Below are positions 26,381-35,051 of a stretch of DNA of 40,677 nt, one piece after another; position 1 is the stretch's first letter, and each line of letters opens with the position of its first letter. The notes below the pieces were generated by a model. It made no database searches, was not told where the DNA came from, and saw only the letters and a program-made list of their open reading frames with translations. The position numbers and the translations under genes are program-made. This DNA is from Alphaproteobacteria bacterium. GTDB taxonomy: Bacteria > Pseudomonadota > Alphaproteobacteria > SMXS01. The DNA lies in contig JAURPT010000121.1 in assembly GCA_030836535.1 (NCBI GenBank), positions 1 through 40,677 on the forward strand, written 5' to 3'.

Positions 26381-26395
26381 TTGCTTTTGAGCAGG

Positions 26396-26419
26396 CGGTA
26401 TCGCTGTCTTGCGATACCG
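26396..26419 (+). terminator. Terminator-like hairpin after the FKBP gene
   Basis: CGGTATCGC pairs perfectly with GCGATACCG across a 6-base loop TGTCTT. The following GTTTGG gives only a short T run, so termination strength is uncertain. Confidence 0.45.
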
Positions 26420-26470
26420 GTTTGGCATGCTAGTCTGACCCCTGCATTGGGATTGCCAAAGGGGGAAAAC

Positions 26471-27220
26471 ATGGCAGGCAGGCTTGAAGGCAAAATTGCG
26501 CTGATCACGGGCGGGGCAAGCGGTATTGGCGCAGCGCATGTAACACGCTTCGCCGAAGAAGGCGCAAAGGTCATCTCTGGCGATATTCAGGACGACTTGG
26601 GTGCTACCGTGGTTGAAGAGGTTTGCGCCGCAGGTGGCGAGGCCATCTATACCCACCTTGACGTCACCGACGAGGCCATTTGGGCGGCAGCCATACAACT
26701 GGCGACTGATACTTTTGGTGGCCTGACAACCTTGGTGAACAATGCGGGCATCTATCACCCCGGTGGGGTGGAGGAAGAAACCCGCGAGGGCTGGGAACGC
26801 ATGATTGCCATTAACCAGACCGGTCCCTGGCTTGGCATGAAGGCGGCACTCCCGGCGCTGAAAGCCTGCGGCAATGGTGCAGTCGTGAATATTTCCTCCC
26901 TGTTTGGGATTATCGGTAGCCCGGGGTCATTGTCGTACCACGCCACAAAAGGCGCGGTGCGGTTGATCTCCAAATCGGCGGCGCTTGAATTTGTTGGTGA
27001 AGGCGTGCGGGTCAACTCAGTGCATCCCGGCCAGATTGAAACCCCCATCATTGGCGACCTGACGCCCGAGGCCGATGCCGCCATTAAGGCGGCCATCCCC
27101 ATGAACCGCATGGGCCGGCCCGAAGACATCGCCAATGGCTCACTTTATCTGTGTTCAGACGAAGCCGCCTATGTTACCGGTACGGAGCTCGTCATCGACG
27201 GTGGCTGGAGCGCTTACTAG
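26471..27220 (+). CDS. Short-chain dehydrogenase/reductase
   Basis: The 249-residue classical SDR starts at the ATG at 26471 behind AAAGGGGGAAAAC. It shows the cofactor loop TGGASGIG (residues 13-20), NNAG (residues 90-93), catalytic Ser143 (NISS), Tyr156 and Lys160 in YHATK, and the C-terminal LVIDGGWSAY. Asp38 of the SGDI segment after the second strand suggests NAD(H) preference. Such enzymes oxidise a hydroxyl or reduce a ketone of steroid-, terpene- or sugar-like substrates. The gene lies between the FKBP gene and purN, 26 bases before purN. Confidence 0.92.
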   Translation: MAGRLEGKIALITGGASGIGAAHVTRFAEEGAKVISGDIQDDLGATVVEEVCAAGGEAIYTHLDVTDEAIWAAAIQLATDTFGGLTTLVNNAGIYHPGGVEEETREGWERMIAINQTGPWLGMKAALPALKACGNGAVVNISSLFGIIGSPGSLSYHATKGAVRLISKSAALEFVGEGVRVNSVHPGQIETPIIGDLTPEADAAIKAAIPMNRMGRPEDIANGSLYLCSDEAAYVTGTELVIDGGWSAY

Positions 27221-27245
27221 GCTAACAACAGGCAATGCCAGCGCA

Positions 27246-27839
27246 ATGAAGATCGGTTTTCTGGCCTCTCACGGGGGCTCAAACATGCAGGCCATTATCG
27301 ACGCCTGCAAAGCCGGGTCGTTGCAGGCAGAACCGGTCGTTGTGATCAGCAATAATGGGGCCTCTCGTGCGTTGGAACGGGCGGCGGAAGAAGGCATTGC
27401 CGGCCTGCACCTCTCAGCCAAGGTGGTTGGTGATGAAGAGAAGCTGGATGATGCTATCCTGGACGCGCTGACCAGTCGCGGTGTCGATGTGGTCGTACTG
27501 GCAGGCTATATGCGCAAAATCGGCCCGCGCGTGCTGGAGCACTTCAAGGGGCGCATTCTCAATATACATCCGGCGCTGCTGCCAAAATTCGGCGGGCAGG
27601 GCATGTTTGGCATGAATGTCCACCGGGCTGTTGTTGAGGCGGGTGAGACAGAAAGCGGCGCGACCATTCATGTGGTTGATGCGGAATATGACACCGGCCC
27701 GGTGCTGGCTCAGGCCAGGGTTCCCTTGGAACCGGGAGATACAGCCGAAGACGTGGCCGCACGTGTCTTGAAAGTGGAGCATCAACTCTTTTCTGAGACG
27801 CTCCAGAAGATTGTAGACGGTGAGATCAGCCTGCCCTGA
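27246..27839 (+). CDS. purN: Phosphoribosylglycinamide formyltransferase PurN
   Basis: The 197-residue protein is full length for PurN. It has the phosphate loop GGSNMQA, the catalytic NIHPALLP with Asn106 and His108, and the aspartate block HVVDAEYDTGPVLAQ with Asp145. PurN transfers a formyl group from 10-formyltetrahydrofolate to GAR in purine biosynthesis. The usual GxGSN loop reads SHGGSN. The usual partner purM is not adjacent; instead an SDR lies 26 bases upstream. Start ATG at 27246 gives the natural N-terminus MKIGFLASHGG, although the ribosome-binding site is weak. Confidence 0.9.
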   Translation: MKIGFLASHGGSNMQAIIDACKAGSLQAEPVVVISNNGASRALERAAEEGIAGLHLSAKVVGDEEKLDDAILDALTSRGVDVVVLAGYMRKIGPRVLEHFKGRILNIHPALLPKFGGQGMFGMNVHRAVVEAGETESGATIHVVDAEYDTGPVLAQARVPLEPGDTAEDVAARVLKVEHQLFSETLQKIVDGEISLP

Positions 27840-27844
27840 TCGGC

Positions 27845-28930
27845 CTACCAGTCGTTCAGCGCCCCGCAAGCTTCTGCATTGTTGAACATGTAGGTGCTGC
27901 GTTCGACAGTAATCTGGTCGCGTTCTTCATTCTCTACAAAGGCTGTGATGGACTCGATGGATTGCACGTGACCCGGCAAGGGATCTTCGGCTGACGTTTG
28001 CCAGCGGCGAATGAGTTGCGGATTGCCTTGGCGACCTGCCATCATAAAACCCGGCATAATGATGGGCGGGGTGGAGATATCCGTCATGCGGTCTTCATAC
28101 TCGTCTGGTGCGCCGTAGATGTTGATAGACGGCATGACCCAGGACTGGGCGGCAATGCCTTCATCTGTGAACCCTTCTGGCAGGACGGATGTTGCGCGCA
28201 CAGCGCAGACGCCAATCTGGTTGGAGACACGTAATGTGAGCGTCACATTATCCGGCGAAAGCGGGTCTACCGGGCCGGTAAGAGTAACATCATAAATGCG
28301 GCTTTCACCCTCTGGTGCTTCTTTTTCTTCTGCCATCAGGTTCTCGGGCAATACGTCGACAAGCTCCTCTAGAGTCATACCGGCGCGTATGCCATAGGGT
28401 GCTGTTGCCCGATCAATTTCTTCGGGCAGGCGGTAGTCGAGCAGGAGCTGCCGGTCATCGAAGCCATCCCGCTTACAGGTAAGGCCGACGCGCAGGGGGC
28501 CGGTAGAAAATTCCGTTGTCTCGTCCTTGAAGAACATAGAGCGGCGTTCTAGCGCACTAATCGGTTTGCCCAATGACTCTTCCAGATCAGACTTAAACGA
28601 CAAACACAGGGCCTTGGCCTGGCGACTGTTCAGGCTTCCTTCGTTGTAGAGACGCACTTTGACCAGCCTGTTGCCCTGTAATTCAAATTCGGCCTTGAAA
28701 GCGAGGTCATGCAGGATAACACCATCCAGCCTGGCAGCCACCTGCGGGACAAAATCGGGGCCCAATCGCTCTTCCGTAATCACGGCGTCGGGGAAGCGTT
28801 CCAAAATGGTCTCCAGTGTGTCGCCATAGGCTGCACCGTTCCAAATTTCTCGCGGGGTCAGATTTTCTGTATTGGCTTGTTGGCTCGTGAGTGCCAAAAA
28901 CCCTGCTAAAGCAAAAAGATATTTCCTCAA
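27845..28930 (-). CDS. Exported protein of unknown function
   Basis: The 361-residue protein begins with a signal peptide-like stretch (MRKYLFALAGFLALTSQQ). The start is a TTG that overlaps the stop of the upstream VOC gene (TTGA) and is preceded by AAGGAG at good spacing. It has two repeats of a short pattern: AAYGDTLETILERFPDAV and YGIRAGMTLEELVDVLPENL. Both resemble small 'GMTxxEV' type lipoprotein/BamE-like repeats. Cysteines are few and no catalytic motif is recognised. It is cotranscribed with the VOC protein. Function unknown. Confidence 0.65.
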   Translation of the reverse strand: MRKYLFALAGFLALTSQQANTENLTPREIWNGAAYGDTLETILERFPDAVITEERLGPDFVPQVAARLDGVILHDLAFKAEFELQGNRLVKVRLYNEGSLNSRQAKALCLSFKSDLEESLGKPISALERRSMFFKDETTEFSTGPLRVGLTCKRDGFDDRQLLLDYRLPEEIDRATAPYGIRAGMTLEELVDVLPENLMAEEKEAPEGESRIYDVTLTGPVDPLSPDNVTLTLRVSNQIGVCAVRATSVLPEGFTDEGIAAQSWVMPSINIYGAPDEYEDRMTDISTPPIIMPGFMMAGRQGNPQLIRRWQTSAEDPLPGHVQSIESITAFVENEERDQITVERSTYMFNNAEACGALNDW

Positions 28931-29343
28931 TTTATGTCTCCTTCCCCGTGCCCAATCGGCTGGCCATGGCTGAATTCCACAATACGGCCATCGGGGTCAT
29001 GAATGCCGCAGAAATAGCCCACTGGTGGCGGTAGTTCGCGCACTGGACATGCGAGAATACCCTCAGCCACGGCTTTGCCCGCTATACCGTCCACCGCCGC
29101 CCGGCTGCCGGCATCGATCCCCAGATGGCTAAAATCGCCTTCTTTCTGGCGGGTAGGGGCGCCACCGCCGATCAGGACGATGATGAATTGATTTTCTTTG
29201 CCCGGCTCTGCCATCCAGACGACGCGGATACCATCATCGGTCCTGTCATGGGTGATGTTCATGCCGCACCAGTCGCGATAGAAGCCGACCGAGGCGGCAA
29301 TATCTTCGCAATGCAACGCAATATGCGTTAAAGACAGGGGCAT
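28927..29343 (-). CDS. VOC/glyoxalase-fold protein
   Basis: The protein is 138 residues from the ATG at 29343. An upstream in-frame ATG at 29373 would overlap the divergent queF start, and GAGGTGTT before 29343 serves as a ribosome-binding site. SLTHIALHCEDIAASVGFYRDWCGM is the first beta-alpha-beta unit with a metal-ligand His. GYFCGIHDPDGRIVEFSHG carries the Glu ligand of the second unit. The fold covers glyoxalase I, dioxygenases and resistance proteins; which applies here is unclear. It overlaps the following exported protein gene by 4 bases. Confidence 0.85.
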   Translation of the reverse strand: MPLSLTHIALHCEDIAASVGFYRDWCGMNITHDRTDDGIRVVWMAEPGKENQFIIVLIGGGAPTRQKEGDFSHLGIDAGSRAAVDGIAGKAVAEGILACPVRELPPPVGYFCGIHDPDGRIVEFSHGQPIGHGEGDIN

Positions 29344-29371
29344 GTAAGTAACACCTCGAGTTTGACCGGAC

Positions 29372-29836
29372 ATGGCAGAGCAATCCTACCACACCCTGGA
29401 CCAGTTGGGAAAAACCACCGATTTACCCGCATCGCCGGAAGAAGCGGTGCTGGAGACGGTACCCAACCCCCATGTGGGCACAGACTATCTGGTGCGGTTT
29501 GCCTGCCCGGAGTTTACCTCGCTCTGCCCGGTGACGGGCCAGCCGGATTTTGCTCATCTTGTCATCGACTATGCGCCCGAAGACCTGTTGGTAGAAAGCA
29601 AGGCGCTCAAGCTGTTTTTGGGTAGTTTCCGGAACCATGGCGCGTTTCACGAAGACTGCACGGTGCAAATCGCCAAACGGCTGGTCGAGGCCATGAACCC
29701 GAAATGGCTGCGCATTGGGGGCTATTGGTACCCAAGGGGCGGTATTCCGATTGATGTGTTCTATCAAACCGGTCCCGCACCTGAGGGTTTGTGGTTACCA
29801 GACCAGGGCGTCGCACCCTATCGGGGCAGGGGCTAG
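29372..29836 (+). CDS. queF: NADPH-dependent 7-cyano-7-deazaguanine reductase QueF
   Basis: The 154-residue protein is the short (unimodular) QueF. The nucleophile Cys52 in [11 protein letters not shown] and Asp59 form the active site. The NADPH/substrate signature [21 protein letters not shown] follows. It reduces preQ0 to preQ1 in queuosine biosynthesis. The ATG at 29372 lies 28 bases from the divergent VOC start, so promoters must overlap. queE and queC are about 4 kb away on the other strand. No queD (6-carboxy-tetrahydropterin synthase) is seen in the window. Confidence 0.97.
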   Translation: MAEQSYHTLDQLGKTTDLPASPEEAVLETVPNPHVGTDYLVRFACPEFTSLCPVTGQPDFAHLVIDYAPEDLLVESKALKLFLGSFRNHGAFHEDCTVQIAKRLVEAMNPKWLRIGGYWYPRGGIPIDVFYQTGPAPEGLWLPDQGVAPYRGRG

Positions 29837-29844
29837 GACCCTTG

Positions 29845-30855
29845 GTGGCACCACCTATCAGCCTGATGCTGCCGGGCCGGGCGGACAGCCCCCAATCCAT
29901 CGATCAATATATTCGCTATGCCCAGTTGGCTGAGGCAAGCGGGTTCTATATGGCGACATTGGGGCATCATTCCTTTGGGCCGGATATTGGCGATCCGTCT
30001 GCCCCCTTCGTGGTGCTGGCCGCCATTGCGCGGGAGACGTCAACCATCCGCTTGGGTACCGGGGTGTATTTGTCGCCTTTGCATCATCCGGCAACGGTGA
30101 TGGAGCAGGCAGCCACGCTGGACCAGGTCTCCAACGGTCGCGCCGTATTGGGTGTCGGACTTGGTTGGCGGCCCGAGGAATATAAAGGTTTTGGGCTGGA
30201 CTACAGCACGCGTGCTGCGCGGATGGAAGAAGGCCTGCAGCTGATGCGGACAGCATGGGAAACAGGCCGCTTTCCGCAGGGGTTAGAACACTTCCCGATG
30301 CCTGATTTGCCTGTCTTTCCTGCCTGTGTTCAGGACCCACATATGCCCATTCTGGTGGGTGGGTCTGCGCCAGCTGCGCTGGAACGGGCAGGTCGGCTAG
30401 GTGATGGGCTGTTTGCCCTGCCGCAGGAAAGCATGGCCGCCATGAAGGGACAGATCGATCTCTATCGGCAGGGCGGCCAAAACGCAGGGCGTAACCCCTA
30501 TGTTTGCCTGATGCGTCAGTGCTGGATCGGGGAAAGTGTCGATCAGGTCGCAGAAGCCTGGATGCCGCGTCTTAAGGCCTTCTACAGCACTTTTGCCAAT
30601 GCGCGTGATGCACAGGCGCAGGGGGATGATGTGCTGGTGGCTTTGCTGGACAGCCAGCCTGTTTCCTTTGAACAATTTGCCGAGCGTCGATTGATCGGCG
30701 GCACGCCAGACATGTGCCGACAATCCATTCAAGACTGGCAGCAAAATGTCGGGTTCGACGAATTGGTGCTGATTTTCAATGGCTCAGAAGACCCTGCCGA
30801 ACTCGAAAATGCTATTCAGCTGTTTGGCAAAACGGTGATCGCGCAGCTGACTTAG
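29845..30855 (+). CDS. Luciferase-like (LLM class) flavin-dependent oxidoreductase
   Basis: The start is uncertain: GTG at 29845 (8 bases after the queF stop) or TTG at 29842 fit best; both give about 336 residues. The barrel core has IRYAQLAEASGFYMATLGHH, STIRLGTGVYLSPLHHPATVMEQAATLDQVSNGRAVLGVGLGW and the phosphate-binding MPILVGGSAPAALERAGRLGDG. These fit the F420/FMN-dependent LLM superfamily. Such proteins act as monooxygenases or F420-dependent reductases. Substrate is unknown. Close spacing suggests it shares the queF transcript, though there is no obvious functional link. Confidence 0.88.
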   Translation: MAPPISLMLPGRADSPQSIDQYIRYAQLAEASGFYMATLGHHSFGPDIGDPSAPFVVLAAIARETSTIRLGTGVYLSPLHHPATVMEQAATLDQVSNGRAVLGVGLGWRPEEYKGFGLDYSTRAARMEEGLQLMRTAWETGRFPQGLEHFPMPDLPVFPACVQDPHMPILVGGSAPAALERAGRLGDGLFALPQESMAAMKGQIDLYRQGGQNAGRNPYVCLMRQCWIGESVDQVAEAWMPRLKAFYSTFANARDAQAQGDDVLVALLDSQPVSFEQFAERRLIGGTPDMCRQSIQDWQQNVGFDELVLIFNGSEDPAELENAIQLFGKTVIAQLT

Positions 30856-30858
30856 TGC

Positions 30859-31293
30859 CTATTGGCGGACAGCATCCAGGGATTGGGCAGCGGCCAGGGC
30901 ATTCATCAGGTCCATATTGGCGCGCTGACGGTTGCTGTCGCGCATACCCATTTCCCGGATCAGTAAATTGACATCACCCTTGCAGTTGCAATCTGCAGGC
31001 ACGGCCCAACCAAAATTATCACCCCGTGTTTGCCACTGGCCGTCGAGCTGCATGGTGATCAGACGGCGCAGGGCAGTGCGGTCTGCCCGTTGCAGGTTCG
31101 TCTGGCAAGAGCGCCAGGCCTCATTGTGCTGGAACATCTCGGCATCACTGGCGCCAGAACCCGGCAATTTTGGTTCACCGCACAAATCGACCGGCCACAT
31201 GAATTTGTCGATGGCGGCTTGGGGAGATGCATGGGCGGTATGTGTTGCCATGCCAATCATGCAGAGGGCAGCCAGAAGGATGAAATGTTTCAT
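30859..31293 (-). CDS. Small exported protein of unknown function
   Basis: The 144-residue protein has a clear signal peptide (MKHFILLAALCMIGMATHTAHA). The mature part holds four cysteines (LCGEP, RSCQTN, ADCNCKG), so two disulfides are possible in the periplasm. A good AGGA ribosome-binding site precedes the ATG. No family is recognised. It is convergent with the LLM oxidoreductase gene and divergent from the small membrane protein. Confidence 0.65.
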   Translation of the reverse strand: MKHFILLAALCMIGMATHTAHASPQAAIDKFMWPVDLCGEPKLPGSGASDAEMFQHNEAWRSCQTNLQRADRTALRRLITMQLDGQWQTRGDNFGWAVPADCNCKGDVNLLIREMGMRDSNRQRANMDLMNALAAAQSLDAVRQ

Positions 31294-31396
31294 GTTGTCC
31301 TGCTTTGGAAATGTGTCATTGGATTATGGTTATTGCCCATCCCCTTCGCAAGCCGCTATAGGTGTTGGCCAGAAGCGATGCAGACGAAAGATAGTC

Positions 31397-31753
31397 ATGG
31401 CAGACCAACAGATACCGAAAAACCCCGTCGATAAACTGCTACTTGGGGCATCCATCGGCTTCCAGATTGCCCTGCTTCTGGCGAGCTGGATGTTCGTCGG
31501 TGAGGCCAAGTCTGCTGCAGCAGATGAAGGTACTTTCTGGCAGGAAATGGCGATCACAACCGTGTTGATTGTCGTTTCAATTGGGCTTGCTGTCTGGGGT
31601 TTCAGGCAGAATGGCACGGACAAGCAGTCTGTCGCTATTCTGACAGCAGCCTATATCAGCAGTGCCATTGCCCTGAGTGCTGGCACGATTTTGCTGACCT
31701 ATATTTACGGAGCGATGGCGCTGTGGCGCGGGGTCGACCTCTTTCGCCAATAG
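31397..31753 (+). CDS. Small integral membrane protein of unknown function
   Basis: The 118-residue protein starts at an ATG at 31397 in a frame that is open far upstream, but only from here is the sequence gene-like. Three hydrophobic segments are visible: LLGASIGFQIALLLASWMF, MAITTVLIVVSIGLAVWGF and VAILTAAYISSAIALSAGTI. No motif is recognised. It lies between two minus-strand genes for exported proteins. Confidence 0.55.
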   Translation: MADQQIPKNPVDKLLLGASIGFQIALLLASWMFVGEAKSAAADEGTFWQEMAITTVLIVVSIGLAVWGFRQNGTDKQSVAILTAAYISSAIALSAGTILLTYIYGAMALWRGVDLFRQ

Positions 31754-31766
31754 CGTCAGTCGGTCC

Positions 31767-32852
31767 TTAAATCGGCTCTACATAGATGTAGATGTTGTGG
31801 CTAAACTCGATCTCATCGTCCGGGTCGATGCCGTGGCGCTTCAGGAAGTTATCTGCCCCTTTCGGCGCGTTAAAGAACTCAGTGTTGGACAGACCTCCTG
31901 CCGTGCCTTTACCGGCGCGCGGGCCAAGTTCAACGCGCGTAATTTTATAGCCTGCCTGGTTCAAGGCGCCCCAGCACCACAACTCAACCAAGTGTGGGCC
32001 CAGCACGGTTGTCTGTTCGTGATCTATGCCAAATGTCCCAAGGTGCAGGGCCTTGGAAGAATCCAGATCGTATCGATTCTGGCCGGCTGCTATTTGGTGG
32101 CGGTCCACCAACCAGTCGCCCTCACGGCCGCCACCAACATGGACACGCCCAGCATGATAAAGGTTAATCGAGCATTGTTCGCCATAGTCGTTGACCAATT
32201 TATCGACTGTATCGACTTCGGCGATGATGTCCTCACCCGGCAGATAGGTCTCTCCTTTGGGGAGCTGGATATTGCCACGCGGCATTGGCCCAAATGCCAG
32301 GAAGTGACCAATATGGGCTGGGGGCTCGATATAGCTGTCGATCATATGGGTGATGTTCTCACCCACGGTGACAGCGTCTGCTGTCATGATGATTGGATAG
32401 GACCGCCCGAAGGGTGACACATATCGGGGTGGGGTAACCTCCACACCGATGGTACCAGAGACGCCTTCACCTACACGTGGCGGGGTATAGGCAAGCGAAG
32501 GCGCTTCGTCATAGCCAGGGAAGATTGACGGCTCCAGCAGGTTGGACTCCCGCTTGTAGTCGCCCACAGACCAGGCATTGCCGCTCAGGATATTGACATA
32601 TACCTCGATATAAGACGGCTCATAAATCTTCACGCCATCCTGCATGACATCATCGATGGCAATGTCGGACATAAAGAAATTGGCAAAAACCGACTCGCCG
32701 ACCTGATAGAGTTTTTGGGTGGACCAGTAGACGTCTGAATCCTTCATGCCATTACGGTCGCCAATTGTCGGGACTGTGCTATTGGCAAAGGCAGGTGCAG
32801 CCGTACTGGCGGCTGTCAGGATCGCACATGCAAGCAGTGCTGACCGAAGCAA
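31767..32852 (-). CDS. Exported protein of unknown function
   Basis: The 361-residue protein starts at a TTG with GGGAG upstream and has a signal peptide (LLACAILTAASTAAPAFA). The mature part is rich in beta-type sequence with many Gly, Tyr and Pro residues. Its C-terminal segment IDPDDEIEFSHNIYIYVEPI has the alternating pattern of edge strands. No family is recognised. It precedes, on the minus strand, no close neighbour downstream, since the small membrane gene converges on it 14 bases away. Confidence 0.6.
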   Translation of the reverse strand: MLRSALLACAILTAASTAAPAFANSTVPTIGDRNGMKDSDVYWSTQKLYQVGESVFANFFMSDIAIDDVMQDGVKIYEPSYIEVYVNILSGNAWSVGDYKRESNLLEPSIFPGYDEAPSLAYTPPRVGEGVSGTIGVEVTPPRYVSPFGRSYPIIMTADAVTVGENITHMIDSYIEPPAHIGHFLAFGPMPRGNIQLPKGETYLPGEDIIAEVDTVDKLVNDYGEQCSINLYHAGRVHVGGGREGDWLVDRHQIAAGQNRYDLDSSKALHLGTFGIDHEQTTVLGPHLVELWCWGALNQAGYKITRVELGPRAGKGTAGGLSNTEFFNAPKGADNFLKRHGIDPDDEIEFSHNIYIYVEPI

Positions 32853-32922
32853 GGCCGTCTCCCATACCCACTAGGAATGATTCAGTGTAACGGGAGTCGC
32901 CTGTCTTCGCCAACAGTGCAGA

Positions 32923-33552
32923 TCAGGGATCAAACATCGAGGGGTCAGGCAGCGGCATAAAGGACCGTTCTTTTTCCTTTTTCGCTTTTGCTTTTTCCCG
33001 TTGTCTTACCTCTTCCAGCCGTTGTTTGGTCTGTTCTTCCTCGGCTTCCTTGTCGCGCAGCATTTTTAGTTGAAAACGATCTTCGGGCCGACAGGCCAGG
33101 CCATACTGGTCCAGCGCCTTCTGCAGGCCTGCCAACTCAAAACGGGCTGTAAGCATGGGAAGTTTACCTGCGGCCTCAATATCGAAGGCTGCGGTGGTGC
33201 TGTCCGCCAGCAAAACAGGCAACGTCACATCATGGCTGATATATTGCGTGGCGCCCTTTTCGGGGCGGGCTATGGTCCAGATGGTGTCGTTGCGCACAGA
33301 GGCGGTGAGCGACCAGCGCACATTGGTATGGCCGGGGAGCATTTTTCGGTCGATACCAAATTCATGCGGCCAGCGTACATAGGTTAGGCGCACCATATTG
33401 TTGCAGACCACGACCAGTTCCGGCCGGGCAGGGCCTTCATACCCTGTTGCAGGGGTTGATACGGCATCCTTTTCCGGCAGGTGCGTCCAGGCTGCAAAGG
33501 CGCCTTGTGTGCCAAGTAGCAGGGATATCAGGAAGGTTGCAGTGCGGATCAT
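32923..33552 (-). CDS. Exported VasI/IalB-like protein with charged C-terminal tail
   Basis: The protein is 209 residues from the ATG at 33552 (a GTG directly upstream gives one more). It has a signal peptide (LISLLLGTQGAFA). The core ELVVVCNN...LTASVRNDTIWTIARPEKG...TARFELAGLQKALDQYGLAC resembles the small periplasmic proteins of the VasI/IalB-like type: a strand with Cys, an xxRxD strand, and a 'FxLxGLxxAL...C' end that could form a disulfide. The last 45 residues are a highly charged Lys/Glu/Arg helix ending in Pro-rich sequence, probably coiled coil. No type VI secretion genes are nearby, so a T6SS role is not supported. Confidence 0.55.
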   Translation of the reverse strand: MIRTATFLISLLLGTQGAFAAWTHLPEKDAVSTPATGYEGPARPELVVVCNNMVRLTYVRWPHEFGIDRKMLPGHTNVRWSLTASVRNDTIWTIARPEKGATQYISHDVTLPVLLADSTTAAFDIEAAGKLPMLTARFELAGLQKALDQYGLACRPEDRFQLKMLRDKEAEEEQTKQRLEEVRQREKAKAKKEKERSFMPLPDPSMFDP

Positions 33553-33597
33553 CACAGTTCGTCAGTTATCGGCGATCAGTAAGAGGTTAGGGTGTTC

Positions 33598-34236
33598 TTA
33601 AGGAATGCCAATAAATTTATGCGTTTGCAGGCTCAACCGCCACTTGGGATTTTCCTGGCAAAAGGCGGTTGCCTTGGCGGTATTCTCTGCCAGGTCGGGA
33701 CCATCCAGCGGCTGTAGCAGGAAATGGGCAAAGTCCAGGTGCTCGAATTTTTCCGGCTGGGCTTCGGGCTCATTCTGCGGGTAAACTAGCTTGAGTTCAT
33801 GTCCGCTCGTTTGCACCAGCGGCGCATTGGCTTTAGGGCTAACACATATCCAGTCCAGGCCTTCAACGGCTTCCAACGTGCCATTGGTTTCAACAGCAAT
33901 TTCAAAGCCTGCAGCATGCAGTCCGTCAACCAGGGCGCCATCCAGCTGCAGCATGGGTTCGCCGCCGGTGATGACCAAAAGGCCGGGGGAAACACCAATC
34001 GGCAACACGGCCTTAGCCGCCTCTACAAGGGTGGTGACGGTCTCGAATTTGCCACCTCCGTCACCGTTGGTTCCGATAAAGTCCGTATCGCAAAAGGTGC
34101 AGATGGCGTCTGCGCGGTCTTCTTCCCGTCCGGTCCACAAATTGCAGCCAGCGAAACGGCAAAATACGGCGGCGCGACCCGCATTCGCGCCTTCTCCCTG
34201 CAGGGTATAGAACAGCTCTTTGACGCTATAGGTCAT
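33598..34236 (-). CDS. queE: 7-carboxy-7-deazaguanine synthase QueE
   Basis: The 212-residue radical SAM enzyme converts 6-carboxytetrahydropterin to 7-carboxy-7-deazaguanine in the queuosine pathway. The cluster-binding motif reads C-x14-C-x2-C (GCNLWTG...ICTFCDTDF), the variant seen in Burkholderia-type QueE, instead of the usual CxxxCxxC. GGEPMLQ and the LKLVYPQNE block are also typical. The ATG at 34236 overlaps the queC stop (4 bases), so translation is coupled. The frame remains open upstream within queC but that is only overlap. Confidence 0.95.
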   Translation of the reverse strand: MTYSVKELFYTLQGEGANAGRAAVFCRFAGCNLWTGREEDRADAICTFCDTDFIGTNGDGGGKFETVTTLVEAAKAVLPIGVSPGLLVITGGEPMLQLDGALVDGLHAAGFEIAVETNGTLEAVEGLDWICVSPKANAPLVQTSGHELKLVYPQNEPEAQPEKFEHLDFAHFLLQPLDGPDLAENTAKATAFCQENPKWRLSLQTHKFIGIP

Positions 34237-34946
34237 GGGGCACCTGCGTAGCGCGTTGGGTCCGGGATGCCAGCTTCGGCAAAGCCCTTTTTGCGAAGCA
34301 GGCAGGAATCGCAATGGCCGCAAGCGGCACCATTTTCGTCCGGATCATAGCACGAAATTGTGCCGCCATAATCAATACCCAGTTCGGTACCGCGGGTAAT
34401 GATCTGTGCTTTGGTCATATCGAGCAGCGGGGTGTGAATTGTCAGTGGCGCTTCGCCTTCCACACCTGCCTGGGTCGCCAGATTGGCCATGGTCTGGAAA
34501 GCAGAAATAAAGGCAGGACGACAATCGGGGTAGCCGGAATAATCCAGCGCATTGACGCCGATATAGATGTCCTGGGCCTCAAGCACCTCGGCCCAGGCCA
34601 GGGCGTAGGACAAAAAGATCGTGTTACGTGCCGGCACATAGGTGATGGGGATGCCCTCAACCATGTCGCCAACGTCGTCATGTTTGGGCACATCAATGTC
34701 GGCCGTCAGGGCAGAGCCACCAAATTGCCGAAGGTCGATATCGATAATGCGGTGCTCTGCAACCTTCAGGGATTGGGCCATGGCCTGCGCACAGTCTAAT
34801 TCCACCGAGTGTCGCTGACCGTAGCGGAAAGAAAGGGCATAGACGGCAAAGCCTGCTGCCTGGGCCTCTGCAACGCAGGTAGCAGAATCCAGCCCGCCAC
34901 TCAGCAGCACAATGGCCTTCTTGCTATGTTGGTTCTTTGTCGTCAT
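34233..34946 (-). CDS. queC: 7-cyano-7-deazaguanine synthase QueC
   Basis: The 237-residue protein has the ATP-binding PP-loop [12 protein letters not shown] at residues 13-24, [14 protein letters not shown] and the C-terminal zinc site [20 protein letters not shown]. It turns 7-carboxy-7-deazaguanine into preQ0 using ATP and ammonia. It is followed by queE with a 4-base overlap. The two supply the substrate for QueF, encoded 4 kb away. Confidence 0.97.
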   Translation of the reverse strand: MTTKNQHSKKAIVLLSGGLDSATCVAEAQAAGFAVYALSFRYGQRHSVELDCAQAMAQSLKVAEHRIIDIDLRQFGGSALTADIDVPKHDDVGDMVEGIPITYVPARNTIFLSYALAWAEVLEAQDIYIGVNALDYSGYPDCRPAFISAFQTMANLATQAGVEGEAPLTIHTPLLDMTKAQIITRGTELGIDYGGTISCYDPDENGAACGHCDSCLLRKKGFAEAGIPDPTRYAGAP

Positions 34947-35051
34947 AGGCTGGGTGTAGCAGGGCCTTCGGTTCGGGGCAACTCACGCTTGGGGGATTGC
35001 GCAAGTCCTTCAAAAAATTCACACTCTGCTACCCGATTTAGGAGAAGACCC

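Noticed and set aside
25934-26758. Long minus-strand open frame of 274 codons opposite the FKBP and SDR genes
   Set aside because: It is a shadow of two well-supported plus-strand genes, and its protein shows no recognisable family.
32923-33552. Type VI secretion component VasI
   Set aside because: Only a loose fold resemblance is seen and no other T6SS gene is in the window.
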